Shown here: positions 1 to 12,329 of the stretch, piece by piece
Position numbering within the stretch: position 1 is the stretch's first letter
Layout: each line of letters opens with the position of its first letter
Assembly (NCBI GenBank): GCA_024138015.1
Contig: JAMXBB010000004.1
Coordinates: 3,946,701-4,010,700, forward strand
Direction of reading: 5' to 3'
DNA length: 64,000 bases
Source: Lumnitzera littorea
Lineage: Eukaryota; Streptophyta; Magnoliopsida; Myrtales; Combretaceae
The notes under the pieces: generated by a model
Database searches by the model: none
Told to the model about the DNA's origin: nothing
Seen by the model: the letters and a program-made list of their open reading frames with translations, nothing else
Program-made: the position numbers and the translations under genes

Positions 1-889
1 AAATATAAACTACTTAGCTAACAAAGCCAAGAAGAAACTGAGAGGAAACTATCTTTAAGTTCGTCTAAAAAGAAGGATAAGATGAACAATGTCTATGTGT
101 GTGTGTGTAAGATGACTCAAAAATTGAAATATTACTTCTATCAAGGACATCACCATGCCTAAAGTACTGAAGGAAGGAATGCTTAGCTAATTTAATACCA
201 AGAGGAGTGAGATGGAGACCTAACTTGTCTCACTATGTCTGCTCTATCTTATGAAGGCATTATGCTGAAAAAATATATGGGTTTAATGCATAAACTCATG
301 GCTAAGCACCCCTTATAAACTTAATGAGGGTAAATCTTAGCCCAAGAAAACAAATTTAATGAAATCTTAATGTAAAGAGTTGCTAAAATGTGGATTTGAG
401 AATTGGTGAGTGTCAAGGGAAGGAAATGATTAAGATAGGTTATGTCGACAATTTTGAACATGTCATAGAAACAGACATTCTTCATAGAATCAATGCTATC
501 ATTGTCCTTCAGTTATATTGTATATGTGAAATGAACAACAAGTCCTTGTGTGTTGCCTATGTCCAAGAAAAATAGACAAGCTACAAAATTCCTTTCAATA
601 ATGCAATTTACTACGGAGAGTGAGAGAACTGGTTTAGAATCGCTTCAGATAAGGTGGGAAATGGGTTTTCTTATTCAATTGAATTCTTACAAAGTATTTA
701 CAAAATTACATAATATATAAATACATTTCAAATTAACATTTTTGTGATGCATTTGATTGTGTCTAATCTAGTAGGTGCAAATCAAAGAATATATATACAT
801 ACATATATCTTCTAGGCACGATAACACAAAATAAGACATGTATATAGAGGAAAAAGAAATATACTATAAATAGTGACAAATCAAATAAG
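1..889. other. AT-rich intergenic DNA, no gene seen
   Basis: Short reading frames here start or end arbitrarily, are rich in AT-coded residues (I, Y, F, K) and show no domain. A short GT-repeat lies near 98-110. I see no RNA gene or recognisable mobile element. Confidence 0.5.
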
Positions 890-1885
890 TGCTTGCATGT
901 GTATATATTCATTTTTATGTTAATATATATAGTTGTGTCGAACGTCCACAATTGAATTATTTTAGTCATTACAATAGGAAATGGAGATTTAAACCTACAC
1001 TATCATTATTGAAAGAATAGCCTTTATAATTACTTAAGATCCTAATTATCCCAAAATTGAATTGGAACTTAAAATGAAAGAAAAGAAAAAAAAAAAAGAA
1101 GAAGCTAAAATTGATTGATCATCCTTATGGATAATCTGATTCTCCATGGTTGTTTTGAAGCGACAAGTGGCATCATAGGATTATTTTTGTCATGTCAAAT
1201 TCCACGGAAATGGATCCATGTTTTGGAGGAGGAACCACCGATAACAACCGTGCTTAATGCACATGTAACACATGGATGTTTAGATTATTTTTTTGTTCCC
1301 CCTTGAGAATTAATACTTTCATTAGCATCTTCCTAGCTATCTTGGTCTTCTCAACTATTCTTTTCCCTCTTGGTGCAGAACTTTGTTTTATAATAATAAC
1401 AAATAAAACGTTATATGACATTTTACATGTAATTATTTAATTCTAACTTCAAAGTTGATTATGATTTAAGAAAAATTGAACATTGAATGTTAATTGGAAT
1501 GTTAAAGCTTAGCCAAAGATTATGCTCCGTTCCATTTTGTTAGGCGTGACTCTTTCTTCATATGATATATTGAATGTCTCGTGCATAGAATATTAAGTAG
1601 GGAAACCTAAAATGGTTTAAAATTGAATACAATAAAAGGTTGATGCAATGTCAGATCCACTATTGTGAACTTTAGGTAAAATTTCAATTTATTTCAGATG
1701 TCGCACACTATTGAAATTTTGCGGATCAATGTTACCGTCTCATTAGCTTCTGTTAACGTATTTCTTCCTAGTTAAATTCTCATACGTTAAGAATGCAACA
1801 CATCATTAAAAATCAAATAGAAAGTCAAAAGTTACACGTCACCACCAACTACGTATCGTAGTTGATATTTCTGGCGAGTCATGAT
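890..1885. repeat. Tandem segmental duplication, copy 1, block a
   Basis: This block realigns to 8893-9920 almost end to end. Shared landmarks in the same order are GCTTGCATGTGTA, TTATGGATAATCT, GACAAGTGGCAT versus AACAAGTGGCAT, GTGCTTAATGCACAT, CATTTTG(T/C)TAGGCGTGACTC and GTCACCACCAACTA. Identity looks like roughly 75-85% by eye, with indels. It holds no convincing coding frame; the 63-codon frame at 1115 is disrupted in the other copy. It is one piece of a larger duplicated intergenic segment. Confidence 0.8.
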
Positions 1886-3397
1886 GCACCGCTCGATATG
1901 TTGAGTTTTTTAAGGATCTCTTCTCCAGTTTTCTCGCTGGCCTAACGATACCATTGCCCTTGGACTCTTTAGATTTGCCACCAAATAAATGGAAGCGCTA
2001 GGCTAACTCTTATATACTTACCTCCTAAACTATTTTAATAGTTTTGTTTTTGTAAAAATTAGAATATTTTTTTTTAGTCAAACCGAAAAATAGGAAAATT
2101 ACAAAAAATTTATAAAGTAAAAAAAATGAAAAATGAAAAAACAGGGAAAAATGAGAAGGAAAAAAAAAAAAACTAAAAAACTAAAAATAGGGAAAGAGCT
2201 TCTTTTGGTGGTGAAAAATAATTTTCCTATTCTAAAAATGATTTTGAAAGTCTATGTACACATATGTAATTTGACTCAATTTGAGTTCTAAACAAAAAGA
2301 ATTCATTTTTACTAAAGTGAACTTTTATGGACTAAACTAACTGGCTCATTCTTATAGACATAAAATAAGATTAATCTAAGTATAACTTATCATATGTCAA
2401 ACTTTTTCTTATTTACAGAAAAGCCCCCAAGGCATCCTATGCTATACATAAGGTTTCATTTGGCATTTTTTATTAGATTTTATTTTTTTTTATCATGTAT
2501 TTCTTTCCTCTTTAATGTCAAAGATTATCTTACATTGATTATCTTATATTGATTATTGAGCAATTTATCTCTCTTTAATATCAATTGATGATTCTACCTC
2601 AAAACTAGTTTGTATTTGATTCCTACGCATTATCTGTAGTATAAGTTATGTCCATATCCTTCATTTTCCTACATTTTTACACCAAAACCCAAAATTACTA
2701 AAAGTTCTAGATTTGTAGAGTTTGCGCAAGCAATCCATTGAATACATGGCTCGATACGCACCAATAAATTGGACTACAAACAAACTAAAGTCTAAAGTTC
2801 TATTAAATTGGTTCAATTTTGAAAATTTATTTTTATATGTGCATATTGTACTCATTTATCACTTGAAATAAAAAAAAAATAGTCTTTTTCCAAATTTAAG
2901 TTTGGGCCTAAGGTATTCTTAATGGAGTAAAGTTTAAATAGAACATAAGCATTAACAGAGAGAATCCACTAGCTAAGTAGTAAGTTCATTGTATGTTTCA
3001 AAGGTAGCCTAAGTTCAAATCTATGGTGAAAAGGGCATATATATATATGTATGTATATTGATGCTTTGGAGCATGAAGTTCATCCCCTTAGATCCATTTC
3101 TTGTGTTTTCTTCATCAATTGCCACAAATTTCAACTCTGTTCGATTCTAATCAACGGCTAAGTGATTACAATACAAAAATTTTAACTAAAGTCACTTGAC
3201 CAAAAATTAAACATGAACAAAGTAAACAATAAAGTCTTGTTATTCTCATCGAACTTATCTATGACAACCTAGATATGACTTGTAGAATGGTAGTGGCACC
3301 TTCAGTAGCGAACATAATTATCTGGAGGTTTGATTGGAAGATCTATGTTGCTTAAGTTATGTTATAGAAGGTAATATAGAAGCTGCAATAATTAGGA
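1886..3397. other. AT-rich intergenic DNA between duplicated blocks
   Basis: There are long A/T runs (for example around 2150-2190) and no credible coding frame. The corresponding part of copy 2 (9921-11844) does not align clearly, so this stretch probably consists of copy-specific insertions or strongly diverged DNA. Confidence 0.4.
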
Positions 3398-4745
3398 GGC
3401 CATGTATTTATGTAGTTTCACACTTATGATTTATAAACTTATTGTATTAGTGTTGTAATTAGACCTAGGAAAGGGTTGGATCCGACTTATGAATCGGGTC
3501 GAAATCAGCTCGAACTTGTGAGTCATGGGTTTGAACTGTAGCTTGACCTATTGGGCTTGGTAAGTCGGTCCGGTTCAATGTGTTAGACATGTTGAGTCGA
3601 TAGGTTCAAGCTTGGGTTAAAGGAACCAGCGGTTTAACCTGTTAGTTTTAACCCAAAAAATAAAAAAAAAAAGTACAAGAAGGAAAAGAATTTTTTTTTA
3701 TAAATTAAATTTACATATTCGCTCTAATTAAAATATAAAATAAAATTGAATATATATTATACTTATATTTAGAAGTTGATAAGAAAACTGAATAATATAT
3801 ACGAGTTTAAAAAAAAACATCATTAAAACCTATATATTTTAAAGTTAGTAAAAATAGATAGTTATAGTATAAAATATATTATATTAACCACCAAATGAGT
3901 TTTTCAACAAAAAAAATAAAATAAATACCACCGAAAGAGTTTGAGATATAAGATATCACAAGTTTCATATAATCTTGCCTAATTTTTTAAAGAGTAAGTA
4001 CTTTTATAAATAATATATTTTAATAATTTATGAAAATACAAGTGTATTTATAATTTAATACCATTAAAAGTTATAAGGAATATATTTATGCCATATATAA
4101 AATGGCAAGTGTATTATGGATATTAGATAAATATTGTTCTCTTTACAATATTAGTCCAATTTCCACATAAATTATATTGTTTTGTAAAGTTTTTTTTGAA
4201 GTAATAAAATAATACAATGAGTATTACCTATCACAAATTTAGTCATACATTGATTATATTGGCAAGCTTTCTTGAAATGTTAACTATAAAAAGAGGTTTA
4301 TTTACTCGATTCATTAATTGTAGGTATGAAATAATAATTATGCATTATTGAAAATGAAAATTATTAATATCGTGCTGAATAATTAATATGGTACGAATCA
4401 TTAATTTTAGTACCCAATAATTAATAAAGTAAAATCGTCAAAATTTTAAATTATTGTGATTTATTAGTAGTTTTTTTTTTTCAAATTAAAAATAAAGATA
4501 AAATAATATTTTTTCCCCAATTAAAAAAAAATTAGGTAGTTCACAGGCCAAAATCCGACCTAAGCTAAGCCGATCTTAGTTTAAGGAAAACCAAGCTCTT
4601 AACCTAATAGGTTCGAGATGAGTTTGATTTGGCCTTAGGTCTAGTTATAATTACTATTTGTGAACTGTGATGAAAACTATGTATTTATTTATGGAAATTC
4701 CTATGGGGAGTATTTCTTGCTTGTGAATACAATTATGGAAACTGA
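3398..4745. repeat. Repeat module X, copy 1, split by a hAT-like insertion
   Basis: Positions 3398-3459 joined to 4652-4745 align with the uninterrupted stretch 6521-6665. Both begin CCATGTATTTAT and continue through GTGTTGTAAT, (A/C)CATTTGTGAAC-like sequence and GAAAACTATGTATTTATTTAT. The gap in this copy is exactly the hAT-like element at 3460-4643. The origin of the module is unknown; it could be an LTR edge. Confidence 0.7.
3460..4643. mobile_element. Non-autonomous hAT-like DNA transposon
   Basis: The 1.18-kb insertion begins TAGACCTAGG and ends with the inverted CCTTAGGTCTA. It is flanked by near-identical 8-bp repeats, GTTGTAAT (3452-3459) and GTTATAAT (4644-4651), differing at one base. 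An unoccupied copy of the same locus is present at 6575-6582 (GTTGTAAT followed by CACCATTTG). Eight-bp target duplications and short terminal inverted repeats are the hAT hallmark. The interior has no transposase frame: GGGTC/GGTTC-rich ends flank an AT-rich core. The family assignment rests on the target-site length and termini only. Confidence 0.75.
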
Positions 4746-5259
4746 GGACTTTGCATGTATTACCATTAAAATAGATAAATATTAAATACATTTCAATTAT
4801 ATAAAATTAATTACATAAACACTATGATAATATCGTATGTAATAAATTCGATTTTTATTTTGTGTTAATATTGCACTTATTACATGCAAAATCAAAATAA
4901 AAACACGACACTTCCTTCAAGTTTTAAACCAACAATCTGATCAGTCCTTGCATGTGCCTTAACCACTAAATCTTTATTATATATTCAAACATAAATAATA
5001 AATGAGGTTAACAAAATAGCGTATATTAAAAGTGATTTAATGATGGTACTTAATTTATTAAATTGCAGCTTATAAATACAATATTAATATCTTTGTAAAT
5101 TATAATATTGCATCTTATAGATACGATTTACTATCAGTATGATGTAATTAAATTTCATATAATTCATGTTTGTATAATTTTCTTTTAAGAATTGGTAGAC
5201 ATATGTTACACTCAATGGAAACTTTAGCAGATTCCGAGTTTTACATATATAATAGGGTT
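4746..5259. other. AT-rich intergenic DNA, no gene seen
   Basis: No open frame of note and no recognisable repeat. Confidence 0.4.
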
Positions 5260-5637
5260 ATTACACAATAAAATTAAATTATCGATTGAATATAACATTC
5301 TCCATAAAATTACTTCCCACAGAAGATGTTCATGATGCTGTCGTAGATATGTTTAAGAATCATAACTTTTTTCAAACTCCTTTAATTGATTCCGCAGATT
5401 TATTTGGACCCGAATTACTTTTTCCTTTTCTTAAGAATTTGATGAGGCGGATGTGATAAAAACGAAAATACAAAGTCTATCGCCACCAATTATTTGAAAT
5501 TTTATTAAGTAATGGGATGGAGGGAGTTGAAAAAAGTCAAGAATCACATTTTTCTTTATGATTATATCTTTTATACCATTTCGCTGTCTTTGAAAACAAT
5601 AAAATATTTAGACTCAACGAGATTATATTCCATGTAG
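5260..5637. repeat. Tandem segmental duplication, copy 1, block b
   Basis: It aligns with 11845-12200. Shared landmarks are CAATAAAATTAAATTAT(C/T)GATTGAA, TTTAATTGATTCC(G/A), GATGAGGCGGAT(G/A)TGATAA, the CTATCGCC(A/T)CCAAT string and GAATCACATTTTTCTTT. Its last ~53 bases (5585-5637) recur at 6691-6743 on the far side of the LTR-like block that follows. No coding potential. Confidence 0.8.
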
Positions 5638-6520
5638 TGATGGTTAGAGCTTGTAGGGGGGTAGCTGGTGATCCAGCATATGCATGAGGTGGAGGATCTA
5701 TAAAAAAGTTCATGTGACTAGGTTTACGAGAGCTCTTCAATGCTTAAATAAGCAAAGGAATGAGAGAAAGAAGAGTGTGTATTTTGGGAGCAGAAAGAGT
5801 GAGATATGAGCTCTTAGATTGGGATCCTTTTTTTGTACCCTTAACTTCTTGGTCTATTTATAGGATATGTTGGGGACATGTGATAGCCTAAGATTGGCTT
5901 ATGCATAATTAGTGTAGGATATGTGTATGTGGTATGGGAGAAGACAAGGCCGTCTCGTCGGTTGATAAGCCTTGGGCATGGTGGTTGTTACGTCTGAAGT
6001 GAGTACAGTTGTCACATTCAAAGTGGCAAAGTATACAGGTCGTACCACAAATGTGAGAAAACATTTAATGAGGTGAGAGAAAGAGAGTAAGAGAGGCACT
6101 ATAGGCTTTGAATCATACCCTAAGCACCTAGCATGTGCTCAGGGGTCGAGGTTAGTGATGTATGGTAAGCTTGAATCAGGGCAGCTCGAAGACTAAGGGA
6201 TCCTCTAGCTCCAAGGTCTAAGGATTCGAGCTCTTAGATGGTGTTGGATAGAGTCCCTAAGGGACTCAAGGAGGTTGGGGTGGAATGGTATTTGGGGTCA
6301 GCCCAAGCAAGATGTGCTAACTCATAGGAAGATTAGACAAGACAATTCATCCGGTAGGATCTAAGGAAGTATGAGAGGAATGCGGCAAGTTGCTTGACTT
6401 GAATTGGAGTGAGCTCATGAGAAGGGAGAGGAGAGATCGAGCAAGTCAAATTGTTGAAGGAAGCTGAGCTCATCAACCTGAAATAGTGCTCAGGGATGTC
6501 TAAACAAGTAAAGAAACTTA
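5638..6520 (-). mobile_element. LTR-like insertion, probably a degenerate solo LTR
   Basis: This GC-richer block interrupts duplicated block b and has no counterpart in copy 2. A TATA-like box read on the minus strand (TATAAATA, within CCTATAAATAGACC, near 5857-5870) sits in a layout like that of the better defined LTRs further along the window. No clear TG...CA ends were found, so the edges are approximate. It could be part of any LTR family; there is no coding content. Confidence 0.4.
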
Positions 6521-6665
6521 GACCATGTATTTATTTGGTTACAAACTTATGGCTTGTAAACTTGTTGTGTTGGTGTTGTAATCACCATTTGTGAACCGTC
6601 ATGAAAACTATGTATTTATTTATCAAAATTCCTATAAAGGGTATTTCTGCCTCGTAAATATAATA
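6521..6665. repeat. Repeat module X, copy 2 (empty site of the hAT-like element)
   Basis: This is the uninterrupted counterpart of 3398-3459 plus 4652-4745. GTTGTAAT at 6575-6582 is the unoccupied target of the hAT-like insertion. Confidence 0.7.
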
Positions 6666-6690
6666 AAATGTTATATGTTATATACTATTC

Positions 6691-6743
6691 AACTGTCTTC
6701 GAAAATAATAAAATGTTTAGACTCAACAAGATTATATCCCATG
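6691..6743. repeat. 53-bp direct repeat of 5585-5637
   Basis: Both copies contain CTGTCTT(T/C)GAAAA, AATAAAAT(A/G)TTTAGACTCAAC and AGATTATAT(T/C)CCATG. Together they bracket about 1.05 kb holding an LTR-like block and module X copy 2. It is far too long for a transposon target duplication and more like a local rearrangement scar. Confidence 0.75.
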
Positions 6744-7135
6744 AAATTAAGCAAACGTATTAGAAAGAAAAAGAAAAAGTTATCATAAAAATGCTAGACT
6801 TATCGGATTATATTTCGTGAAATTTATATGAAGTACTAATACAAACACGATAAGTTATAAACATACTTGTTTAAGAAAAATCTAATACAATTAATAAATA
6901 ATTCAGACACTTTTGAACTCATTTATAAGTATATTTAGATTTAACATATACACCTTATATATTTAAAGGATAAACAAGTCCCATAAAGGTGTTCATATCC
7001 AAACATAGCCAGCATTTTCAAGTTTAAGAATTATAATATTTATAGTTTAATTTCATATTCTATTTATCTTTGTCATATCTCTTCATTAATTTCTATCTCC
7101 ACCCCCTTCCTTCCCCAAACCACACCCCCCTTCTA

Positions 7136-7168
7136 TCTTTCTCTCTCTCTCTCTCTCTTTCTATATAT
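7136..7168. repeat. (CT)n microsatellite with AT tail
   Basis: Uninterrupted CT dinucleotides run into TATATATATA. The small frames in this region are products of the repeat. Confidence 0.9.
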
Positions 7169-7589
7169 ATAAATATTGCTACACCCATCCACTATTATGG
7201 CTCTACCGTTGATCTCACTAGTTGTTTGTATATATATATACATATATGTGTGTGTATTTAAGAGCTTTGTTTTTGTAAAAAAATCTCTTTGTAACGCCAG
7301 CTTCCACGCTAGGAACTTAAAAGACATGGAGGAACCGTTTGTGTTCCTCATGCGATAGAGGCCGTTCCTTCATGTGGGGACGTCCCCAACCAACTTTTTT
7401 TTTTTTTTTAAGTTTTTGATTAATTGAAAGTAGTAAATGGGACCCACAAAAATTTTAATAATAATGTTAAGGGATTTTTGTGAAGTAACCCAATAATAAA
7501 ATATTAAGTTCCTTAAAAAGAGAATATTTTAAAATATTAATACAACATCTAGAAGTATGAGATAGTTTAAAACATACCTTATCTTGAAT

Positions 7590-8400
7590 CAAACTTAAGA
7601 ATAAGGTCACTTATTATTGTTAATAAAAACTAATACATGTATATGTCAATTAGTTATAACATATAGAATACTAACCTTATAAAATAACTATACTAAAAGT
7701 TAGTCACATAACTCCCACAGTCTAAATTATTCTTAGATTCTTGAAGTATGATGTTTCGATTGGTCTTATCCGTACATTTAGTCTAGAACCGGAAATCGAT
7801 TTTTGCAAACATTTTTATAGCTTTTATGTGGCTTCCACTATAAGCACAAGGAAATTATAGACAATGTTGGAAATATATATCTAATCTAGAAAGTTGATTG
7901 CCTATGGTTTATTTGTTTTTGAATTTCTTTTAATCAATAAGCATGTTCAATTTAGATGATAAGTTTAAATTTTTAAATACGAATAATGAATTAATTATGT
8001 TGCTGGTTAGGGGTTTGAGTTCGTTTATACGAATTTCAAACCCAATTGGTAAATCATTGTGGGGTGCCCACGGGATTAGTCTTTGCTGACTCCTCCTTGG
8101 AAATAAAGTAAAATTCTGCATTCACCACCAAAAGTGATGTGTGAGCTCAAATTTTCACATCTAAGTTCCTATTTACATATCTTTGTCATAATGATTGAGA
8201 CCCTATTTTCCAATTTTCTTTTTCTTTGGCATACGATTCCACGTAACGCGGCAACTAATTATTATAATTCATAATCTTCCTTTAAAAGGTCAAACTTAAG
8301 GAGAGTACAACCCATGAAAGCTTCAACGGCAAACTAAAAGTGAAATATATATATGTAAACATATCAATGAAACAAACATGTATAGTTTTCCCTAGATTCC
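7590..8400. repeat. Tandem segmental duplication, copy 1, block d
   Basis: It aligns with 12330-13135 at good similarity. The best conserved part is 8100-8340: GAAATTCTGCATTCACC, GTGTGAGCTCAAATTTTCAC, CATAATGATTGAGACCCTAT, the 18-base ATTCCACGTAACGCGGCA-like string and CAACCCATGAAA. An ACGT core and a GGTCAA (W-box-like, inverted TTGACC) lie close together in both copies, so these may be promoter remnants of a duplicated gene. No coding frame is conserved. Confidence 0.8.
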
Positions 8401-8414
8401 ATTATCGTATTTAT

Positions 8415-8600
8415 CAAGTTGGCTAGGGGCACACCGCGGCACAGGATGGAACCGCCGGTTCTTGGTTCCAAAATCATGGAACCGGAATTGGCCCTGTAGA
8501 GCTTGTTCATGGGGCGGTTCCACAGGGCGGTTCCACAGAGCCGTGAACAGACAGTCTTTTTCTTAATTTTTTTTCCTTGGGATTTGATTTTTTCCCAAAA
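8415..8600. mobile_element. GC-rich hAT-like fragment
   Basis: A patch beginning TAGGGGCACACCGCGGCA and filled with GGAACCG/CGGTTCC motifs contains a 14-bp direct repeat (GGGCGGTTCCACAG). It sits exactly at the end of duplicated block d and has no counterpart after 13135. The composition and YAGGG-type start resemble plant non-autonomous hAT elements. No matching opposite end was found. Confidence 0.35.
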
Positions 8601-8892
8601 TATAATTATATTTTATGTATAATTATGTTAATAGCTTTCCCTTTCTTTTTTGGTACATTGAGAAAATAAATGTGCATCAAATGAAGTTTGAGAGATTCAT
8701 ATAAGAAAAACTTTAACATATATTTATATGGAGTTGGATTGTACGGGATAACAAGAGAATATATTAGATGAAATAAAATACATCATAGAAATACATTTGT
8801 AGCTGTACACGTTAATTTTTACAATTGTAAAAATTACGAAAATAACGAGAGGATACATAAAAGAAAAACTTTTATTCGATAAAGTCGAACTG

Positions 8893-9920
8893 CTTGCATG
8901 TGTAATGTATTCATGTGTATGGTAAATGTATAGAGCTGTACGTACATGCAAGTTGCCACATTGCTTATGGATAATCTCATTCTCCAAGGTTGTATTTTAA
9001 TTTGAAGCAACAAGTGGCATTATAGGATTATTTTTGTAATGTCAAATTCCATGGAAGTGGATCCACGTTTTGGAGAAGAAACCACCGTGCTTAATGCACA
9101 TTTAATGCATGGATGCGATAATAATTATTATTATTATTATTATTTTCCCATTGAGAATGGAAACTTTGTTACTATCTTTTTAGTGATGTTTCAATAAGTG
9201 GTGAGTAAATACTAATTATTAATAATAGTTAAATATATATTATAGATAATATGTTTATATTTTTATATATTAAAATTTTATTAGTATTTTATCAACTATT
9301 TATTAAAACATGTCGCATGTTAATAAAATTTGAAGCCTTCTAATAGCTATCTCCGTCTTCTGACATTTTTCTTTTTGTTTTATTTTTCTCCCGGGATAGA
9401 ACTTTGTTTTGCAATAAATAACAAATAAAATGTTATGACATTATGCATGTGATTAATTTAATTCTAACGCGCGACCTTGATTATAATTAAAAATATTAAA
9501 ACATCGAAGTTAATTGAATGTTATAGCTTATTAAAAGATTACGTATTCGTTCCATTTTGCTAGGCGTGACTCTTCCACCACATGACATATGGAATATCTT
9601 GTGCACATAATGAATTAACTTAGAAAATCTAAAAAGGTTTAAAATTCATTATAATTAAAGTGTGAGGCATTGTCAGGAATATTATATGAACTTCAATTAA
9701 TTTTTTAATTTACTATATGAATTTTGAGCTTGTCACAGGTGGTTTTCAATTGAAATTTTTTGTATTAACTTAATGCTTAATTAACTTCTATTGACTATTT
9801 CTTCATAACTGGATTCCAATCAATCAAATTACAGCATGTCATTAAAAATCAAATAGAAAGTCACAAGCTACATGTCACCACCAACTAAGCATCCAACTTT
9901 AGTATTTTTGTAGAATCAAA
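8893..9920. repeat. Tandem segmental duplication, copy 2, block a
   Basis: This is the counterpart of 890-1885. It carries its own (TTA)n microsatellite at about 9124-9143 where copy 1 has only a short T run. Confidence 0.8.
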
Positions 9921-11844
9921 ATCATAAGCTACATATCACTTCCTATCCTTAGGGTACTTGGAAGGGCCACTTCAAAATAAAGGGGTCACAACCCACTAGA
10001 GGTCGTGGGTAGTTGTCAAATAAAAAAAAAAAATCAATGAAACCCGATTTAGTCGTGTGATTGGATGGCAACTTAATCATGGTTATCTTAATTATTTTTT
10101 CTTAAATAATAGGTGAGCTCTTACTTATAGTAGGTTAAGTGACTCATTTTTTAGGTGGGCTCCTATCTTCTTAAGAATCCATATATCTCTTATCAGTATA
10201 TGAATAGCTATTTCTTATGCATAGATTTAAGTTCAACCTCATAGGAAAATAACAATGTATTTTTTATAGACCAAGAAATACCAAATTGCCCCTTTCATTC
10301 TGGAATGACTAACCCTTTTCCTTGAGTGGTTGGAATGGCAAATCTTTTTAATTTTTTATTTTTACAATATTTTATTTTTCTATTAATTTATTTAATTTTA
10401 ATATTTTATTATATTTGTTAATTGTAGTTCTCAAACATGGATCGACCACCTCAAGCTCAAAACCAAACATCTTGACTCCTTAGACTTCAACCTAACGCCT
10501 TGAGCCCATGACTAAGCAAGCCCACTAACTAATTGACAATCCCAACAGGGCCTGAGCCAACCGCCCAAGTGCCACCTAGACTAAGGCATTGAAAGAAATA
10601 AAGGGCTTATCTAAGTGATGTGCCTCCATGGCCAAATTTAACTCTTATAAACTACTATTGGCCTTTAAGGAACCCTCAACTACCCTTTTCAAACAATTCT
10701 ACAACCTATGTCCATAGGAACCTCATTAAGATTAGTTGTGCAGCTCTCACATCATAAGGCTTAGTTGTACAACTTGCCTCTAGGAAAACTCAAGTACAAC
10801 AACATCAAATATTTATGAAGAGTAGACAGGCATAAAGCCTAAAAACAATCATTCATGTGCCGCTAAAAGATTTCGCTAACCTCAACTCCCATGAAACGTA
10901 GGGTCGTATACTGCAAGTTGAGAAGGACTCAGGAGTTGAAAGTGTAAATACTCGACCTCTCCCATTAACAAGTAAGCTTAGACTCTCACTAATTTATTGC
11001 TTTCACTAGTCTCTCTTTTAAATTACTTGCTCCCTTATGAGCCTTGCTAACTTGTGGAGTGGCTCGTTAGACAACTCTCGGCTCAATCTTGTTTGTCTTG
11101 CAAATTGGCCTAGGCAATTTGAAGCCTCCTTGATCCAGCCATTTAGCATTGGGAGTCTAGTAAGAATTGTCAAAATCACAAGTTAAAAATATGATTTTAT
11201 AAATTTATAATTTTATAATGTTTTTCTTAGTCAATATGGTTGTAAAATCGTTATGTATAGACTTTTAATAAAATTATGAACTTTCAAGTATGATTGTATA
11301 AACTTATGAGTTTATTGATTTTGTATAATTGTGTATAATTTTATCTATTCTATACATTCAAATTAATAGTAAAATTACGATTTTGACAACTATTCTGATT
11401 ATTAGAATTCTGAGATGATGGTATTGTTTATTTGATATAAATACATAGACCAATGAAATTGTGCTATGTGCCTTTCACTAATGAAAAATGTAACGGTGTT
11501 AGAAAAAAATCCTCATTTGTAAAGGTTGAGGACTCAAATGCAACACATAAAATGTTTAAGATTGAAATTAAAAAAGAAAATAGTTAAAAGTTTGAGGACT
11601 AAATTTGTACTTATCACGTATTTTTATTACTTTATGGACATGTGACCTATCGCCATTAAATTTGGGTTAATTTTTGTTTTTTCAACTTTTAGTGATGCGT
11701 CAAGTTCTCATTGTATAGAAATTGCACAAATGAAAGAGACTAACAAAATTAGTGAGGTCGTATTAACAAATAAGCTTAAATTTCTTTTAGTAAATTGAAG
11801 ATTCGACGAAATTTTCGATAATAATTTTGATATTACTCTTAAAA
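9921..11844. other. Copy-2-specific intergenic DNA with an LTR-like block
   Basis: Positions ~10430-11165 are clearly GC-richer than their surroundings and contain no long frame, as expected for a decayed LTR or retroelement leader. No LTR ends or target duplication could be fixed. The remainder is AT-rich without features. Confidence 0.35.
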
Positions 11845-12300
11845 AATAATCAATAAAATTAAATTATTGATTGAACATAAGATTCTCCATATTACTACCT
11901 CGAGAATAAGCTTAAGATATAGTGGACATGTTTCAGAATCAAGACTCCTTTTCCAACTCGTTTAATTGATTCCATAGATTTTTTTTACCCCAAATTACTT
12001 TTTCCTGCTCTAAGAATTCGATGAGGCGGATATGATAAGAATGAAAATACGATTCTATCGCCTCCAATCATTTGAAATTGGATTATCTCACAGGATGGAT
12101 GGAGGAGTTGGAAAGGTCATGAATCACATTTTTCTTTTATCATTATGTACCCATTCAGCTCTCTTCGAAAACAACAAAGACTAGACCGATAGACCATATT
12201 CCCCGCAGAATTGATGTAATAGATGGAGTCGAGAATAGGATTTGGCATCCGGTCCGACAATACAAATGCAGACACGATAAATTATAAACAGATTTTTGTG
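11845..12300. repeat. Tandem segmental duplication, copy 2, blocks b-c
   Basis: It aligns with 5260-5637 and then, without the LTR-like block, continues into sequence matching about 6790-6890 (ACACGATAA(G/A)TTATAAACA). It therefore approximates the pre-insertion arrangement of copy 1. Confidence 0.75.
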
Positions 12301-12329
12301 CTCGTACACAAATATATAAAAAAAACCAC

